This document shows positions 17,283 through 25,820 of a stretch of DNA of 54,383 nucleotides, piece after piece (the stretch's first letter is position 1; each line of letters begins with the position of its first letter). Origin of the DNA: JBBSEZ01 sp038239195. GTDB taxonomy: Bacteria; Planctomycetota; Planctomycetia; Gemmatales; Gemmataceae. The notes below the pieces were generated by a model that had not been told where the DNA came from, did not search any database, and saw only the letters and a program-made list of their open reading frames with translations. The stretch spans positions 1 through 54,383 of the forward strand of contig JBBSEZ010000012.1 in assembly GCA_038239195.1 (NCBI GenBank), read 5' to 3'. Both the position numbers and the translations under genes were made by a program.

Positions 17283-20200
17283 GTGACGTCGCAAGGAGCT
17301 CGGCAGGCCCTTGTGCAACCAGGAGGTGCCCCCGCCCCTGCGCGCGCTCCGCGTTCCTTCGGCGAACGATCGGCCCTGGGGCTCGGTTCGGGTTGGGGCC
17401 TGCTGCTGGCCCTGCTGGTGCTGCTCCACCTGGCCCACCCCTCGACTTGGGGGCGAAGCGGGCCGGGGTTGTGGTTTCCTCCCGCGGGCCTCGGGCTGGC
17501 GCTGGTCGCCTGGTTTCCGCTTCGCCTGGCGGTCCCGGTTCTGCTTGGCAGCGGTCTGCTGGTCCTCGTGCAGGCTGCCGTGCGAGGCGGCCCCCCCTTC
17601 CTCATCGGCGGGCGGGCCGCGCTCCCCGGCGAACTGGCCTTCCTGGCCCTCGATGGCCTGCTGACGGTCCTCGAACTGTCGTTGGCGTGGTGGCTCTACC
17701 AGGGCCGTGCCGGCGGCGCGCGCCGGCTGAGCGACCCGCGCTCGGCCACGCAGTTCCTTCTCCTCGTGCCCGGGGCCCTTGCCGGGCTGTTCGCCGCGCT
17801 GCGGGCGGTCCTCTTCGAGGAGTGCGGCCTGCCGCTCCCGCTGCCTTTCCACGATGCGGCCCTCGGCCAGCGCCTGGCCCTGTGGTGGCTCGACCGCGCC
17901 CTCGGCGAAATGATCCTGGCCCCGCCGCTGCTGGTTGTGGTGACGCCCTGGCTGGTGCGCGGAGGACTTATCGCCTCGGCACCGGGCGATGAACGGCCGG
18001 TGGAGCATGGGCCGGGCGGCATGACCGCTCTCTCCATCGAACCGGGGCCAACCCGGGCGGGCGACTGGGTCGAGGTCGCCGGGCTCGCGGCGGGGGCGGG
18101 CATCCTGTGCCTGTTGCTGACCGGTTTGCATGGCCGGCAACAGTTACTCGGCTGGCAACTCTGGGGCGCTCCCTTGCTCCTGATCGTGTGGGCGGCACTG
18201 CGCCAGGGCCCGCGAGGCGGGGTGCTGGTGGCCTCGGTCAGCGCGGCGCTGCCGCTGCTCTTCTTGCCCGTGCTCGGCTACCGCCTCGACAGCCCAATCT
18301 TCGCCTTTCTCCTTCAAGGCCATCTGCTCGCTCAGTGCTGCGCCGCTCTGCTCGTGGCGGGGAGCATCGTCTGGGTGCGCTCCCGCGATTCCCGCTTCGG
18401 GCAGGTCGTCTCGCACGTCCCCGTGGTGATCTACAGCGCCCGGCTTCCGGGCACGGGCGAGGTGGGCCAGCCCCTGCTCGGAGCGGAAATCGCGCTGGTC
18501 AGCGCGGCCAGCAGCGCCCTGATGAACTGCCGGCCGGAGGACCTGCTGGGCGATCATGCCCGCTGGCTGGAGCGCGTTCACCCCGACGACCGCGAGGTGT
18601 TGCGGGCCGCGCTGGCGCAACTCGGGCGGCAGGACCGGCCGGTCACGTGCGAGTATCGCCTGGCATCGGGGGACGACTTCTCCGGGGACAACTTCTCCCG
18701 CCCTCTCTCGCGGCTCAAGGACTCAGCGACCCCGTCGCCGCACCTCCTGGCGCCGGCGGCCCCGCGCTGGCTGCGCGACACGATGGCGCCTCAACGCGAC
18801 GCCGAGGGCCGGCTGATCGGGTGGGAGGGCGTCGTCACGGACGTCACCGAACAGCGCCTGCTCGCCGACGACCTCCGGCGCACGACCAGCATGTTCAACG
18901 CCCTGGTCACCAACTTGCCGACCGGGGTGTTCTTCATCCAGGGCCCGGAGGGCAAGCCGATCCTGGTCAACGCCCGAGCTCGGCAGCTCCTCGGCCAGCG
19001 CGAGGACGGCGCCGCCTCGCTCGAATACCTGTCGCGCGTTTACCGACTTTTCCGCTCCGATGGCACCCTTTACCCCGTCGAGGAGCTCCCCGTCTACCAG
19101 GCGCTGCGCCACGGCCGGACAACCATGCGCGACGACATCGTCGTCCACGCCCCGGACGGGCGACGCGTCCCGCTGGTGACGTGGGCGGCGCCGGTCAACC
19201 TGGGCGGCAAGGGCTCGACCGACGCGGCGGTGTGGGTGCTGGAGGACCGCAGCGCGCTGCACCAGGCGGAGGCGGCGCGGCAGGACAGCGAGGGCCGCCT
19301 GCGCACCGTCATCGAGACCATGGGCGAGGGGCTTGTCGTCCAGGATCGGCAAGGCACGATCGTCGATGGCAACCCGGCGGCGTGCGCTCTGTTCGAGCTC
19401 CCGCCAGAGGGCCTGCGCGGGCGTTCGCTCTCCGACTTGCCGTGGGCGTTCCTCCAGGCGGACGGCGCTCCGTTGCCTTGGGTCGAGCACCCCGCCGAGC
19501 TGGCGCTGCGCTCGAGCCGGCCGGTGCGCAACGTCGTGCTGGGGCTACAGCCCACCCTTCCCGCGGGCAAGAGCCCGGCCCCGCCGAGCCAGCGCTGGGT
19601 GATGGTCAACGCCATGCCGCTGGGCGTGGGCGCGCCCGGCATGGGCCGAGGGGCTGAGCCGGCGGGGGTGGTGACGACCTTTGCCGACATCAGCGCCTAC
19701 GTCCATGCTCAGGGCGTGATCCGCGCCTCGGAGGAGTCGTATCGTGGCCTGGTCGAATCGCTGCCGCTGATGCTCCTCAAGGCCGACCGCGAGCGGCGCG
19801 TCGTCTACTGCAACCCGATCACGAAGACGATCACCGGATACGAGATGGAGGAGATCGCCGAGCCGGCCGCCTGGTCGGCCCTCATAGCCCCCGAGGACCT
19901 GGCGCGCCTCAACGAGCTGTCCTCGGCCGCGCTGGCCGGCCAGGAGGGCAGCATGGAGCTCCGTTACCGCGCCAAGGACGGGCGCGACAAGGCGAGTTAC
20001 GTCCTGATCCAGCCGCGCTACGAGGACGGCCAGGTCGTCGGGACGCTCTCCTTGCTCGTGGACGTGACGCGCGAGCGCCAACTCGAGCGCGAGCTCCAGC
20101 GCGGCCAACGCCTGGAGCTGATCGGCCGGCTGTCGAGCGGGGTGGCGCACGACTTCAACAACCTGTTGAGCGTGGTGTTGAGCCTGGCCGACCTGGCGCG

Positions 20201-20774
20201 CGGGCACCTGCCGCCGGACCATGCGGTCCACGGCGACCTCCGCCGAATCACCGAGGCAGGCGAGCAGGCAGCGAGCCTGGCGGCGCAAATGCTGGCGCTG
20301 AGCAAGCAGAAGCAGACCGCGCCCCGGCGCGTCGAGCTCAACCGCGTGGTGCGGCGCACGCTGGAGCTGTTGCACGCCACGCTGCCGGCCACGCTGACGC
20401 TGGACGCGGCCCTCGCCGACGGCGAGCTGTGCATCCTGGCCGACGAGACGCAGGTGCAGCAGGTGGTGATGAACCTGTGCCTGAACGCGCGCGACGCGAT
20501 GCCGGGCGGGGGGACGCTGGAAGTGCGCACGGCCCTGGAGGCGGGGCCGCGCGCGCGCCTGTCGGTGGGCGACACGGGGGCCGGGATCAGCGAGCAGGTG
20601 AGGGCGCGAATGTTCGAGCCGTTCTTCTCGACCAAGGAAACCGGCACGGGGCTGGGCCTGGCCGTGGTGCAGCAGATCGTGGAGAGCTATGGGGGCCGCG
20701 TCGGGGTGACCAGCCAGCCAGGGCAGGGGGCACGCTTCGACGTGTGGTGGCCGCTGGCCGGGGGGACCATTTAG
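17283..20774 (+). CDS. MASE1 / multi-PAS sensor histidine kinase
   Basis: This protein of about 1163 residues starts at GTG 17283 (GAGGG, eight bases upstream); an alternative ATG at 17205 has poor spacing. The N-terminal 340 residues contain about eight hydrophobic helices arranged like a MASE1 sensor (GLWFPPAGLGLALVAWFPLR). Four PAS-like segments follow (about residues 370-500, 535-665, 675-800 and 820-940), the last with 'PLMLLKADRERRVVYCNP'. The kinase core has the H-box GVAHDFNNLL (His956), N-box MNLCLNARDAM, G1 DTGAGI and G2 TGTGLGLAV. There is no receiver domain. The neighbouring activator also lacks a receiver, so the phosphoacceptor is missing locally. Confidence 0.9.
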   Translation: MTSQGARQALVQPGGAPAPARAPRSFGERSALGLGSGWGLLLALLVLLHLAHPSTWGRSGPGLWFPPAGLGLALVAWFPLRLAVPVLLGSGLLVLVQAAVRGGPPFLIGGRAALPGELAFLALDGLLTVLELSLAWWLYQGRAGGARRLSDPRSATQFLLLVPGALAGLFAALRAVLFEECGLPLPLPFHDAALGQRLALWWLDRALGEMILAPPLLVVVTPWLVRGGLIASAPGDERPVEHGPGGMTALSIEPGPTRAGDWVEVAGLAAGAGILCLLLTGLHGRQQLLGWQLWGAPLLLIVWAALRQGPRGGVLVASVSAALPLLFLPVLGYRLDSPIFAFLLQGHLLAQCCAALLVAGSIVWVRSRDSRFGQVVSHVPVVIYSARLPGTGEVGQPLLGAEIALVSAASSALMNCRPEDLLGDHARWLERVHPDDREVLRAALAQLGRQDRPVTCEYRLASGDDFSGDNFSRPLSRLKDSATPSPHLLAPAAPRWLRDTMAPQRDAEGRLIGWEGVVTDVTEQRLLADDLRRTTSMFNALVTNLPTGVFFIQGPEGKPILVNARARQLLGQREDGAASLEYLSRVYRLFRSDGTLYPVEELPVYQALRHGRTTMRDDIVVHAPDGRRVPLVTWAAPVNLGGKGSTDAAVWVLEDRSALHQAEAARQDSEGRLRTVIETMGEGLVVQDRQGTIVDGNPAACALFELPPEGLRGRSLSDLPWAFLQADGAPLPWVEHPAELALRSSRPVRNVVLGLQPTLPAGKSPAPPSQRWVMVNAMPLGVGAPGMGRGAEPAGVVTTFADISAYVHAQGVIRASEESYRGLVESLPLMLLKADRERRVVYCNPITKTITGYEMEEIAEPAAWSALIAPEDLARLNELSSAALAGQEGSMELRYRAKDGRDKASYVLIQPRYEDGQVVGTLSLLVDVTRERQLERELQRGQRLELIGRLSSGVAHDFNNLLSVVLSLADLARGHLPPDHAVHGDLRRITEAGEQAASLAAQMLALSKQKQTAPRRVELNRVVRRTLELLHATLPATLTLDAALADGELCILADETQVQQVVMNLCLNARDAMPGGGTLEVRTALEAGPRARLSVGDTGAGISEQVRARMFEPFFSTKETGTGLGLAVVQQIVESYGGRVGVTSQPGQGARFDVWWPLAGGTI

Positions 20775-20828
20775 CCGCAGAGTTCCGCTCGGCGCGACGC
20801 CCGCGCCCCGCAAGCGGGGCGGCTAAAA
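20771..20828. terminator. Bidirectional terminator between convergent genes
   Basis: An outer 8-bp stem (20771-20778 with 20819-20826) and an inner perfect hairpin (20804-20811 with 20814-20821, loop AA) share bases, giving alternative folds. AAAA follows on the plus strand. It separates the kinase from the convergent anti-sigma gene. Confidence 0.55.
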
Positions 20829-20855
20829 GACGTGGCCGATCTCGGATTGCGAGGA

Positions 20856-22172
20856 TCAATCGCGGTCGCGGCCTCGGCCCTTTCCCTTGCGCTTTCCCTT
20901 CTTCTTGTCCCGGTCGCTCTCCCAACTGCGCGAGGCCTGGATGGCGAGTTGCAAGCCCGATTGGGCCGGAGTGGGGGCGCGGGCGAGGTTCTCTTCCAGG
21001 GTGGTCGTGGCGGCGGCGGCGTGTTGACGGATCCGTTCGACCTCAGCCTTGCGGGCCGGGGGCAGGGGGGCGCGCCGGGCGAGGTCGAGGTTGCTCGTGA
21101 CGCCGCGGTCGAGGATCTCGCCGAGGTAACGGCCCAGGCGCGTCGCCCGTTCGTTCTCCCCGGCCGCGGAGGCGAACACGATGTCCTGGGCGATCCAGTG
21201 CGTCAGCTCGGAGCAGCGGTCGGCGCGCTCGACGGGGCCTTTGGCCTCGGCCAGCTCAAGCCCCTGCCGGACCAGCACGGCCAGCAGCGAGCCCGGCGTC
21301 CCGCGACTGCCCATCGACTCGAGCGGCCAGTCCTCCGCGAGGGCAAGGGCGGGAAGCTGGCCCGCGCGCAGCCCCGGGGCCAGGGCGCGCGCGGTGCGAG
21401 CCATCGGCCGGAGGTGGCCGGCCACGACCGGCAAGGCCTGCTCGGCGGCCGCGCTCAACGCCGTCGCATCGTCTTCGAGTTGCTGGGCCAGTTCGATCAG
21501 GAGGCGCTCGCGCTGCTCCTTCGGAAGGGCGCGGGCGAGTTTCGCCAGCCCGCGCTGGATCACGTGGGCGTAGAGTCGCGCCACCAGCGGCAATTCCTGG
21601 AGGGCGTTGTGCCGGGCCAGGTGGATCGCCGCGTCGCGCAGGTCGGCGGCCATGCCTTGCAGCAACTGCAACCGCTCCGGCGCCGGCCCGCCACGCGCGA
21701 GGTCGAGGTCGTGGCCCAGGACGTGCGCTAGCACGCGCTCGAGATCGACTTCGCCGCGCTTCGCGACCGGAGCGGTTGGGGGCGCTTTCTCGGGCCCCTT
21801 CTGCTCCGCCTGCGGCCCAGGGAGGGGAGAGAGGGAGGCGCGGCCGTGCCATAGCCCCCAACCCAGCCCGAGGCCCAGCAAGAACGTGGCGGCGGCGACT
21901 CCCGCCCAGCGCAAGGGCCAGTGGCGGGGTATCGGAAGGACGGGAACGTCTTGCGGGTGGTGGTCGAGGCGGCTCAGCAATTCGGCCCGGGCCAGCGGCG
22001 CTGGCGGGGGCGCGTGGAGCTGCCGGGCATGCTCGTCGAGGCGCTGTAGCCGGCGCCGGCGCGCCTGGCAGTGCGAGCAGCCCCGCAGGTGCTCACCCAG
22101 CGCGGGCGGCGGTTCGTCCGCGACCCGGGCGCCGAGCAGCCACTCATGAGCTTGTTGACAGTTCACGGTCAT
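20856..22172 (-). CDS. Membrane anti-sigma factor with zinc-finger motif
   Basis: This 438-residue protein has an N-terminal HxxxCxxC element (H28, C32, C35), as in zinc-binding anti-sigma factors. A single membrane helix spans about residues 88-108. The long C-terminal region of about 320 residues is helical, Ala/Leu/Arg-rich and presumably extracytoplasmic, with a basic KKKGKRKGKGRGRD tail. The start overlaps the stop of the ECF sigma gene by 4 nt (ATGA), the usual arrangement for a sigma factor and its inhibitor. The natural inference is that it sequesters that sigma at the membrane and releases it on an envelope signal. Confidence 0.8.
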   Translation of the reverse strand: MTVNCQQAHEWLLGARVADEPPPALGEHLRGCSHCQARRRRLQRLDEHARQLHAPPPAPLARAELLSRLDHHPQDVPVLPIPRHWPLRWAGVAAATFLLGLGLGWGLWHGRASLSPLPGPQAEQKGPEKAPPTAPVAKRGEVDLERVLAHVLGHDLDLARGGPAPERLQLLQGMAADLRDAAIHLARHNALQELPLVARLYAHVIQRGLAKLARALPKEQRERLLIELAQQLEDDATALSAAAEQALPVVAGHLRPMARTARALAPGLRAGQLPALALAEDWPLESMGSRGTPGSLLAVLVRQGLELAEAKGPVERADRCSELTHWIAQDIVFASAAGENERATRLGRYLGEILDRGVTSNLDLARRAPLPPARKAEVERIRQHAAAATTTLEENLARAPTPAQSGLQLAIQASRSWESDRDKKKGKRKGKGRGRDRD

Positions 22173-22732
22173 TCCCTGTCCAGATAGGGGCCTAACTCTT
22201 CCAGCAGCAAGTGGCGGGCCTTGCAGACGCGCCAGCGGGCGGTTTCGGGATTGAGCTCGAGGGCGACGGCGATCTCCGCGTGGGACAGGCCTTCCCGGGC
22301 CCAGAGCAGGAAGGCGGTCCGCAGCCCTTCCGGCAAGCGGGCACAGGCGAGCTCGAACAGTCTCTCGGCTTCATGGTTGAGGGCGTCGGCCACGGGGCCG
22401 GGCCCCGGTGCCGGGGTGGCTTCGGGCAGGGGCAGCGTGCCCCCCTTGCGGGAGGCGGCGCGCTGGCTGTCGAGCAGGCAGTTGCGCGCCACGTGGAACA
22501 GCCAGGGGCGAAAGCCGCAGTCGCCGCGGAAGCCCGGCAGGGACCGCCAGGCTTTGAGGAATGCCTCCTGCGTGAGGTCCTCGGCGAGTTGGCGGTGCTG
22601 CGTGAGGCCGTGGAGGTGCCGGTAGATGCGCGCCCAGTAGCGCTCGACGAGCGCGGCAAAGGCTTGCCGGTCGCCGGCGCGGGCCCGCGCCAGCCACTGC
22701 TGTTCCTCATCGCGCTCCTCGTCGTGCTGCAC
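22169..22732 (-). CDS. ECF RNA polymerase sigma factor
   Basis: This 187-residue protein (from GTG 22730-22732) has sigma region 2 with AEDLTQEAFLKAWRSLPGFR and FRPWLFHVARNCLLD, then region 4 with LPEGLRTAFLLWAREGLSHAEIA split across a helix-turn-helix. An in-frame ATG at 22801 would add 23 residues, but those codons lie inside a 58-bp palindrome and show no family similarity, so I prefer the GTG. Neither start has a convincing Shine-Dalgarno. It is co-transcribed with the anti-sigma gene. Confidence 0.85.
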   Translation of the reverse strand: MQHDEERDEEQQWLARARAGDRQAFAALVERYWARIYRHLHGLTQHRQLAEDLTQEAFLKAWRSLPGFRGDCGFRPWLFHVARNCLLDSQRAASRKGGTLPLPEATPAPGPGPVADALNHEAERLFELACARLPEGLRTAFLLWAREGLSHAEIAVALELNPETARWRVCKARHLLLEELGPYLDRE

Positions 22733-22764
22733 GCGCCCCCCCGCTGCGTTTGGGGCCTGCTTCC

Positions 22765-22822
22765 TCAGACGCCGGGCGCGGCGAAATGTTGGCGCCAACA
22801 TTTTCCGCGGCCCGGCGTCTGA
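22765..22822. repeat. 58-bp near-perfect palindrome at the ECF sigma leader
   Basis: The palindrome is centred on GGCGCC (22791-22796), with TCAGACGCCGGGC at both outer ends; about 24 of 29 positions pair. It covers the alternative ATG of the sigma gene and lies about 90 nt upstream of the divergent gene at 22910. It is a candidate operator or leader structure. Confidence 0.8.
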
Positions 22823-22909
22823 TAGACATCCTACGCCGCGCGTCTGTCGCGACGCTTGCGCAGGAGCCCTTTTTCTGGCCGATCCGGTTCTCGGTAAAGG
22901 AGCTCACTC

Positions 22910-23968
22910 GTGACGCGTTTCCTGTCCCGACGTCAGGCCCCGGGTGTGGGGCTCCTGGCCCTGGGGGCCCTGACTGTCGTCCTCTCGATCCCCTCACCCG
23001 CCCGCGCGGCGCCTGGCCGCGAGGCCGCCGACGCAAAAATGGATCGGGGCATCCTCGTGGCCATCGATGAGGTGGCGGGCCTGATTGCCCGCACGAACGA
23101 GAAGGACCGGAGCGCGCCGGGACTCGACCGTGCCTTGCGCGCTCTGGTGTCCGCCCTGACCCACCAGCACCATCACAAGCACCACCACCATCACCGGCAC
23201 CACCGGCACGAGGGCTTCGGCGCCGGCCTTCAGGGAGGGAAAGGCAACCTCGACATGAGGGGGGTCGGCGGGAAGGACGGCAAAGGCGAAGAGCGCAAGA
23301 CGGACGGCAAGGGCGAGGGCCGCGGCGAACGAGGGGCCGGGGAGGGGCGCGACAAGGGCCGTCGTGGCGAGGGCGGCCCGGGCGAGCGCGTGGGCCGCAA
23401 CCTCAAGGGCCGGCAGGAGGGCGAGCGGGGCGCCGGGGTGGAAGGCAAGCCCGCCAGCCCCCGCGAGGGCCTCAAGCGCGAGCCGACGGACAGCGGCAAG
23501 CAGCCGCTGTGGAGGCGGGACGCGATCAAGGACGTCTTCACGGGCGGGAAGGGCCCGGGGGATCGAGTCGGCAAGAGCACCAGGACCGCCAAGGACGGCG
23601 CGGCGACCGTGGCGCGGGGCGGTGGGGCCGACAAGAAGGGGAAGCAAACGTTCAAGAAGGCCGAAGCGCCCGCCAGGCAGGGCAAGGAAGCGGCCGGGAA
23701 CGCTCGGGCCGCCTCGTCCCCGCGCGCCGGGGCCAAGGGCGGACAGACCAAACAGGCCCTGGGGAAAGGGAAGTCCGCTGCCCCCGCGAGTGGTGTGGCC
23801 GCGGCCGGGCGGGGCCCCGGTCCCAGCGCTCAAAGAGGCGGGGCGGCCACGAGGACCGCGCCGTCTCCCGCGTTCTCTGGCGGCAGGGGCCAAACCGGGC
23901 CCGCCGGGAGGGGCAAGGCGTACCAACCGACCGCCGCTTCAGCCGCAAGGGGCAAGACGCGACGCTAG
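22910..23968 (+). CDS. Exported His/Lys/Gly-rich basic protein
   Basis: This 352-residue protein starts at GTG 22910, seven bases after AAGGAG. A signal peptide (about 1-33) ends near SPARAA. A short ordered region (about 34-85) is followed by a histidine run HQHHHKHHHHHRHHRH (about residues 86-101). About 250 residues then follow, dominated by Gly, Lys, Arg, Ala and Glu, with repeated GKG/EGRG motifs; this part should be disordered and strongly basic. The histidine run suggests metal binding and the tail suggests binding to a polyanion. I recognise no family. It diverges from the sigma/anti-sigma operon. Confidence 0.7.
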   Translation: MTRFLSRRQAPGVGLLALGALTVVLSIPSPARAAPGREAADAKMDRGILVAIDEVAGLIARTNEKDRSAPGLDRALRALVSALTHQHHHKHHHHHRHHRHEGFGAGLQGGKGNLDMRGVGGKDGKGEERKTDGKGEGRGERGAGEGRDKGRRGEGGPGERVGRNLKGRQEGERGAGVEGKPASPREGLKREPTDSGKQPLWRRDAIKDVFTGGKGPGDRVGKSTRTAKDGAATVARGGGADKKGKQTFKKAEAPARQGKEAAGNARAASSPRAGAKGGQTKQALGKGKSAAPASGVAAAGRGPGPSAQRGGAATRTAPSPAFSGGRGQTGPAGRGKAYQPTAASAARGKTRR

Positions 23969-24008
23969 CTCGGGGGCTTTCTCCTCCGGGCGAGAGACCG
24001 TTGTTTCC

Positions 24009-24038
24009 CCTCCCTCCCCTTTGAAAAGGGGAGGGAGG
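24009..24038. terminator. Perfect 14-bp hairpin
   Basis: CCTCCCTCCCCTTT (24009-24022) and AAAGGGGAGGGAGG (24025-24038) are exact complements around GA. The hairpin lies between two plus-strand genes. With no T tract it may be a terminator or a short dispersed repeat. Confidence 0.55.
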
Positions 24039-24068
24039 CCCCGTCTGTCCTGAACCGAGGAGCCCCCC

Positions 24069-24818
24069 ATGTCGCTACCGCATGGCTTCAAGTGTCGCAT
24101 GCCCCCTCCGCCGGCGCCTCCGGCGACCTGCGCCGTCCCGACCTTTTCGGCCCCGGCGCCGGCTGGCCTCCTGCCCGTCCCGCGGCCTCGCCTGTCGGGG
24201 CTGCACGTGCTCCTGATCGCCACCACCTCCTGCCTCATGCTGACAATCCTCGCCCTGGCGGTGGTGCTCCTCAAGCGGCCGGTGCGGAGCGCGGACGGGC
24301 CCACGTCTCCCCTTCCTCAGCCCGAGGCGGTTGTACCGACTCCACCAGACGCGCCCGCGCTGCCTCCGGCGCGGAGTGCCTCGTCGCCTGCCAGGGCCGT
24401 GCTTCCTCCACCGGAGCGCCTCGACCGCGGCACTCCCCCCGCGGAAGACCCGAAGCCCCTCTGGACGGCCATCGGAGGGCTGACGCGCGCCCACCTGTAC
24501 CAGAGCCAGCTCAGCATCGGCCTGCTGGCCGATGGGGTGGAGGAAGAGCTCTACACGCTGAGCGAGGCACGGAAGCTGCTCGCCAACCTGACGGAGTTGC
24601 TGGAGCAGACCGAGGCCGACCTCGGCCGGCTCCCGGACACGGGCCTTCTCCCGGAGGAGCGCCGGCTTTTCGGCCAGGTGCGCGGGCTGTTCGTGTTGCT
24701 TCGCGCGCAGGCCTGGGCGCTGAGCGCCTACTGGGACGAGGGGGACAAGGCGTCGGCCGAGCGCTTCCACAAGGCGCGCGAGGCGGCGGGGAAGAAGCTC
24801 CGCGAAGTGTTGGGGTGA
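24069..24818 (+). CDS. Single-helix membrane protein, unknown function
   Basis: This 249-residue protein starts at ATG 24069 after GAGGAG. The N-terminal 45 residues are proline-rich, one membrane helix lies at about 45-68, and a Pro/Ala-rich linker (about 70-125) leads to a helical domain (about 130-249) with a regular heptad-like pattern (LSEARKLLANLTELLEQTEA). The topology suggests a small anchored helical module. I do not recognise a family. The preceding His-rich gene and the following exported helical gene are on the same strand, but spacing and hairpins argue against a single tight operon. Confidence 0.65.
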   Translation: MSLPHGFKCRMPPPPAPPATCAVPTFSAPAPAGLLPVPRPRLSGLHVLLIATTSCLMLTILALAVVLLKRPVRSADGPTSPLPQPEAVVPTPPDAPALPPARSASSPARAVLPPPERLDRGTPPAEDPKPLWTAIGGLTRAHLYQSQLSIGLLADGVEEELYTLSEARKLLANLTELLEQTEADLGRLPDTGLLPEERRLFGQVRGLFVLLRAQAWALSAYWDEGDKASAERFHKAREAAGKKLREVLG

Positions 24819-24967
24819 GGCGGAGCCGTTGCCTCGTTTGCTCAGGGCAAGCGGTTCGTCTTGCTTTCGGGGGAGGAGCGCCTGGAGCGGCTACCTCGAG
24901 ATGATGCTCTCTGCTCAATCCCCGAAGCGCGGTGAACGCGGGGCCCTCGAAACGGGAGGTAGAAGGG

Positions 24968-25483
24968 ATGCGGCCTCACGTGCTCTTGGCTTCTTTGCTC
25001 GCGGGGGCATTCGGCCTGTGTTCCCTCGCTGCCGGAGAACGCCCGCGGCCGGTCGGCTCGGCCGCTCCCAAGGCGGCGAGCCGGGCGCGCGAAGAAAGGG
25101 CCCAGCAGGTCCCAGCCGACTTCCTGGGCCGTTGCCGGAAGATGCTCGCCATGCAAATCGAGGTCTCCAAAGGCACCGAGGCCCTGCACAAGGCCGTCCA
25201 GGGCATTCCTCGCAAGCATCTCCGCCCGAAAGAGAAGCAGGCATCGCTCAAACTGTCGATCGAGCAGAAGGCCATTCTCCGGGAGGCGACAACAGCCATC
25301 GCCCTGATAACCGCGGATGGATCGGCGGTCGCTTTCGACGAGGTGTTCCAGGAGTTACGAGTGGACATGAAGCGCATTCAGCGTCGCCTGGAAATCAACG
25401 ATGTCGGCTTGGCCACCCAGGCCCTTGAAAAGGACGTCATCGACACCCTCAAGGAGATGGTCGCCGCGCTCCAGAAGTGCTGA
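24968..25483 (+). CDS. Exported helical protein, planctomycete repeat-module type
   Basis: This 171-residue protein starts at ATG 24968 (GAGG and AAGGG upstream); the frame is open 12 codons further but the signal peptide begins here. Signal peptide about 1-22, cleaved near SLAAG. The mature part contains 'MLAMQIEVSKGTEALHKAV ... IEQKAILREATTAIALI ... SAVAFDEVFQELRVDMKRI'. From memory this resembles a helical module found in large exported planctomycete proteins (mature residues about 45-150). It should be periplasmic and alpha-helical. Function is unknown. Confidence 0.72.
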   Translation: MRPHVLLASLLAGAFGLCSLAAGERPRPVGSAAPKAASRAREERAQQVPADFLGRCRKMLAMQIEVSKGTEALHKAVQGIPRKHLRPKEKQASLKLSIEQKAILREATTAIALITADGSAVAFDEVFQELRVDMKRIQRRLEINDVGLATQALEKDVIDTLKEMVAALQKC

Positions 25484-25494
25484 CCGTGAGGGAG

Positions 25495-25541
25495 GGGCAC
25501 AGTCTGTGCCCGAAAACGGGGCGGCGGAACTGTTCCGCCGC
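25495..25541. repeat. Two adjacent short perfect palindromes
   Basis: GGGCACAG-T-CTGTGCCC (25495-25511) and GCGGCGGAAC-T-GTTCCGCCGC (25521-25541) follow the preceding stop and lie just before the 113-bp direct repeat. They could act as a terminator. They also mark the left edge of the cassette region. Confidence 0.6.
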
Positions 25542-25552
25542 TGTACCCACCC

Positions 25553-25665
25553 CCCCTACTTCCCCTCCACGATCCGCTTCGTCACCACCACGCTCCGCGC
25601 GATCCGCTCCACCTCCTTGCGCAGTGCCGCAAGGTCGCGCTGCGGCAGCCGCGCCGCGGTCGTCG
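25553..25665. repeat. 113-bp direct repeat, left copy
   Basis: This is identical to 26652-26764 at 110 of 113 positions. The right copy is the 3' end, including the stop codon, of the exported-protein gene on the minus strand. The left copy is thus a detached duplicate of about 36 codons of that gene with no gene body attached. Confidence 0.93.
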
Positions 25666-25820
25666 GCGGGCAAGGAGCTGGAACTCGCATTGACCCACCG
25701 CCGACCCTGCGCCAGGATAAAGGCATGGCCGCGCGATGAGTTCTGGGGCTTCAGGGGCAGGCGAGGTGGCATGCTCCCGAGGCGGGAGCGATGCCGGCGC
25801 CTCTGACAAGAGGTGGGTCG

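Noticed and set aside
22733..22801. Start of the ECF sigma factor at ATG 22801
   Set aside because: The extra 23 residues come from palindrome sequence and do not resemble sigma N-termini; kept only as an alternative.
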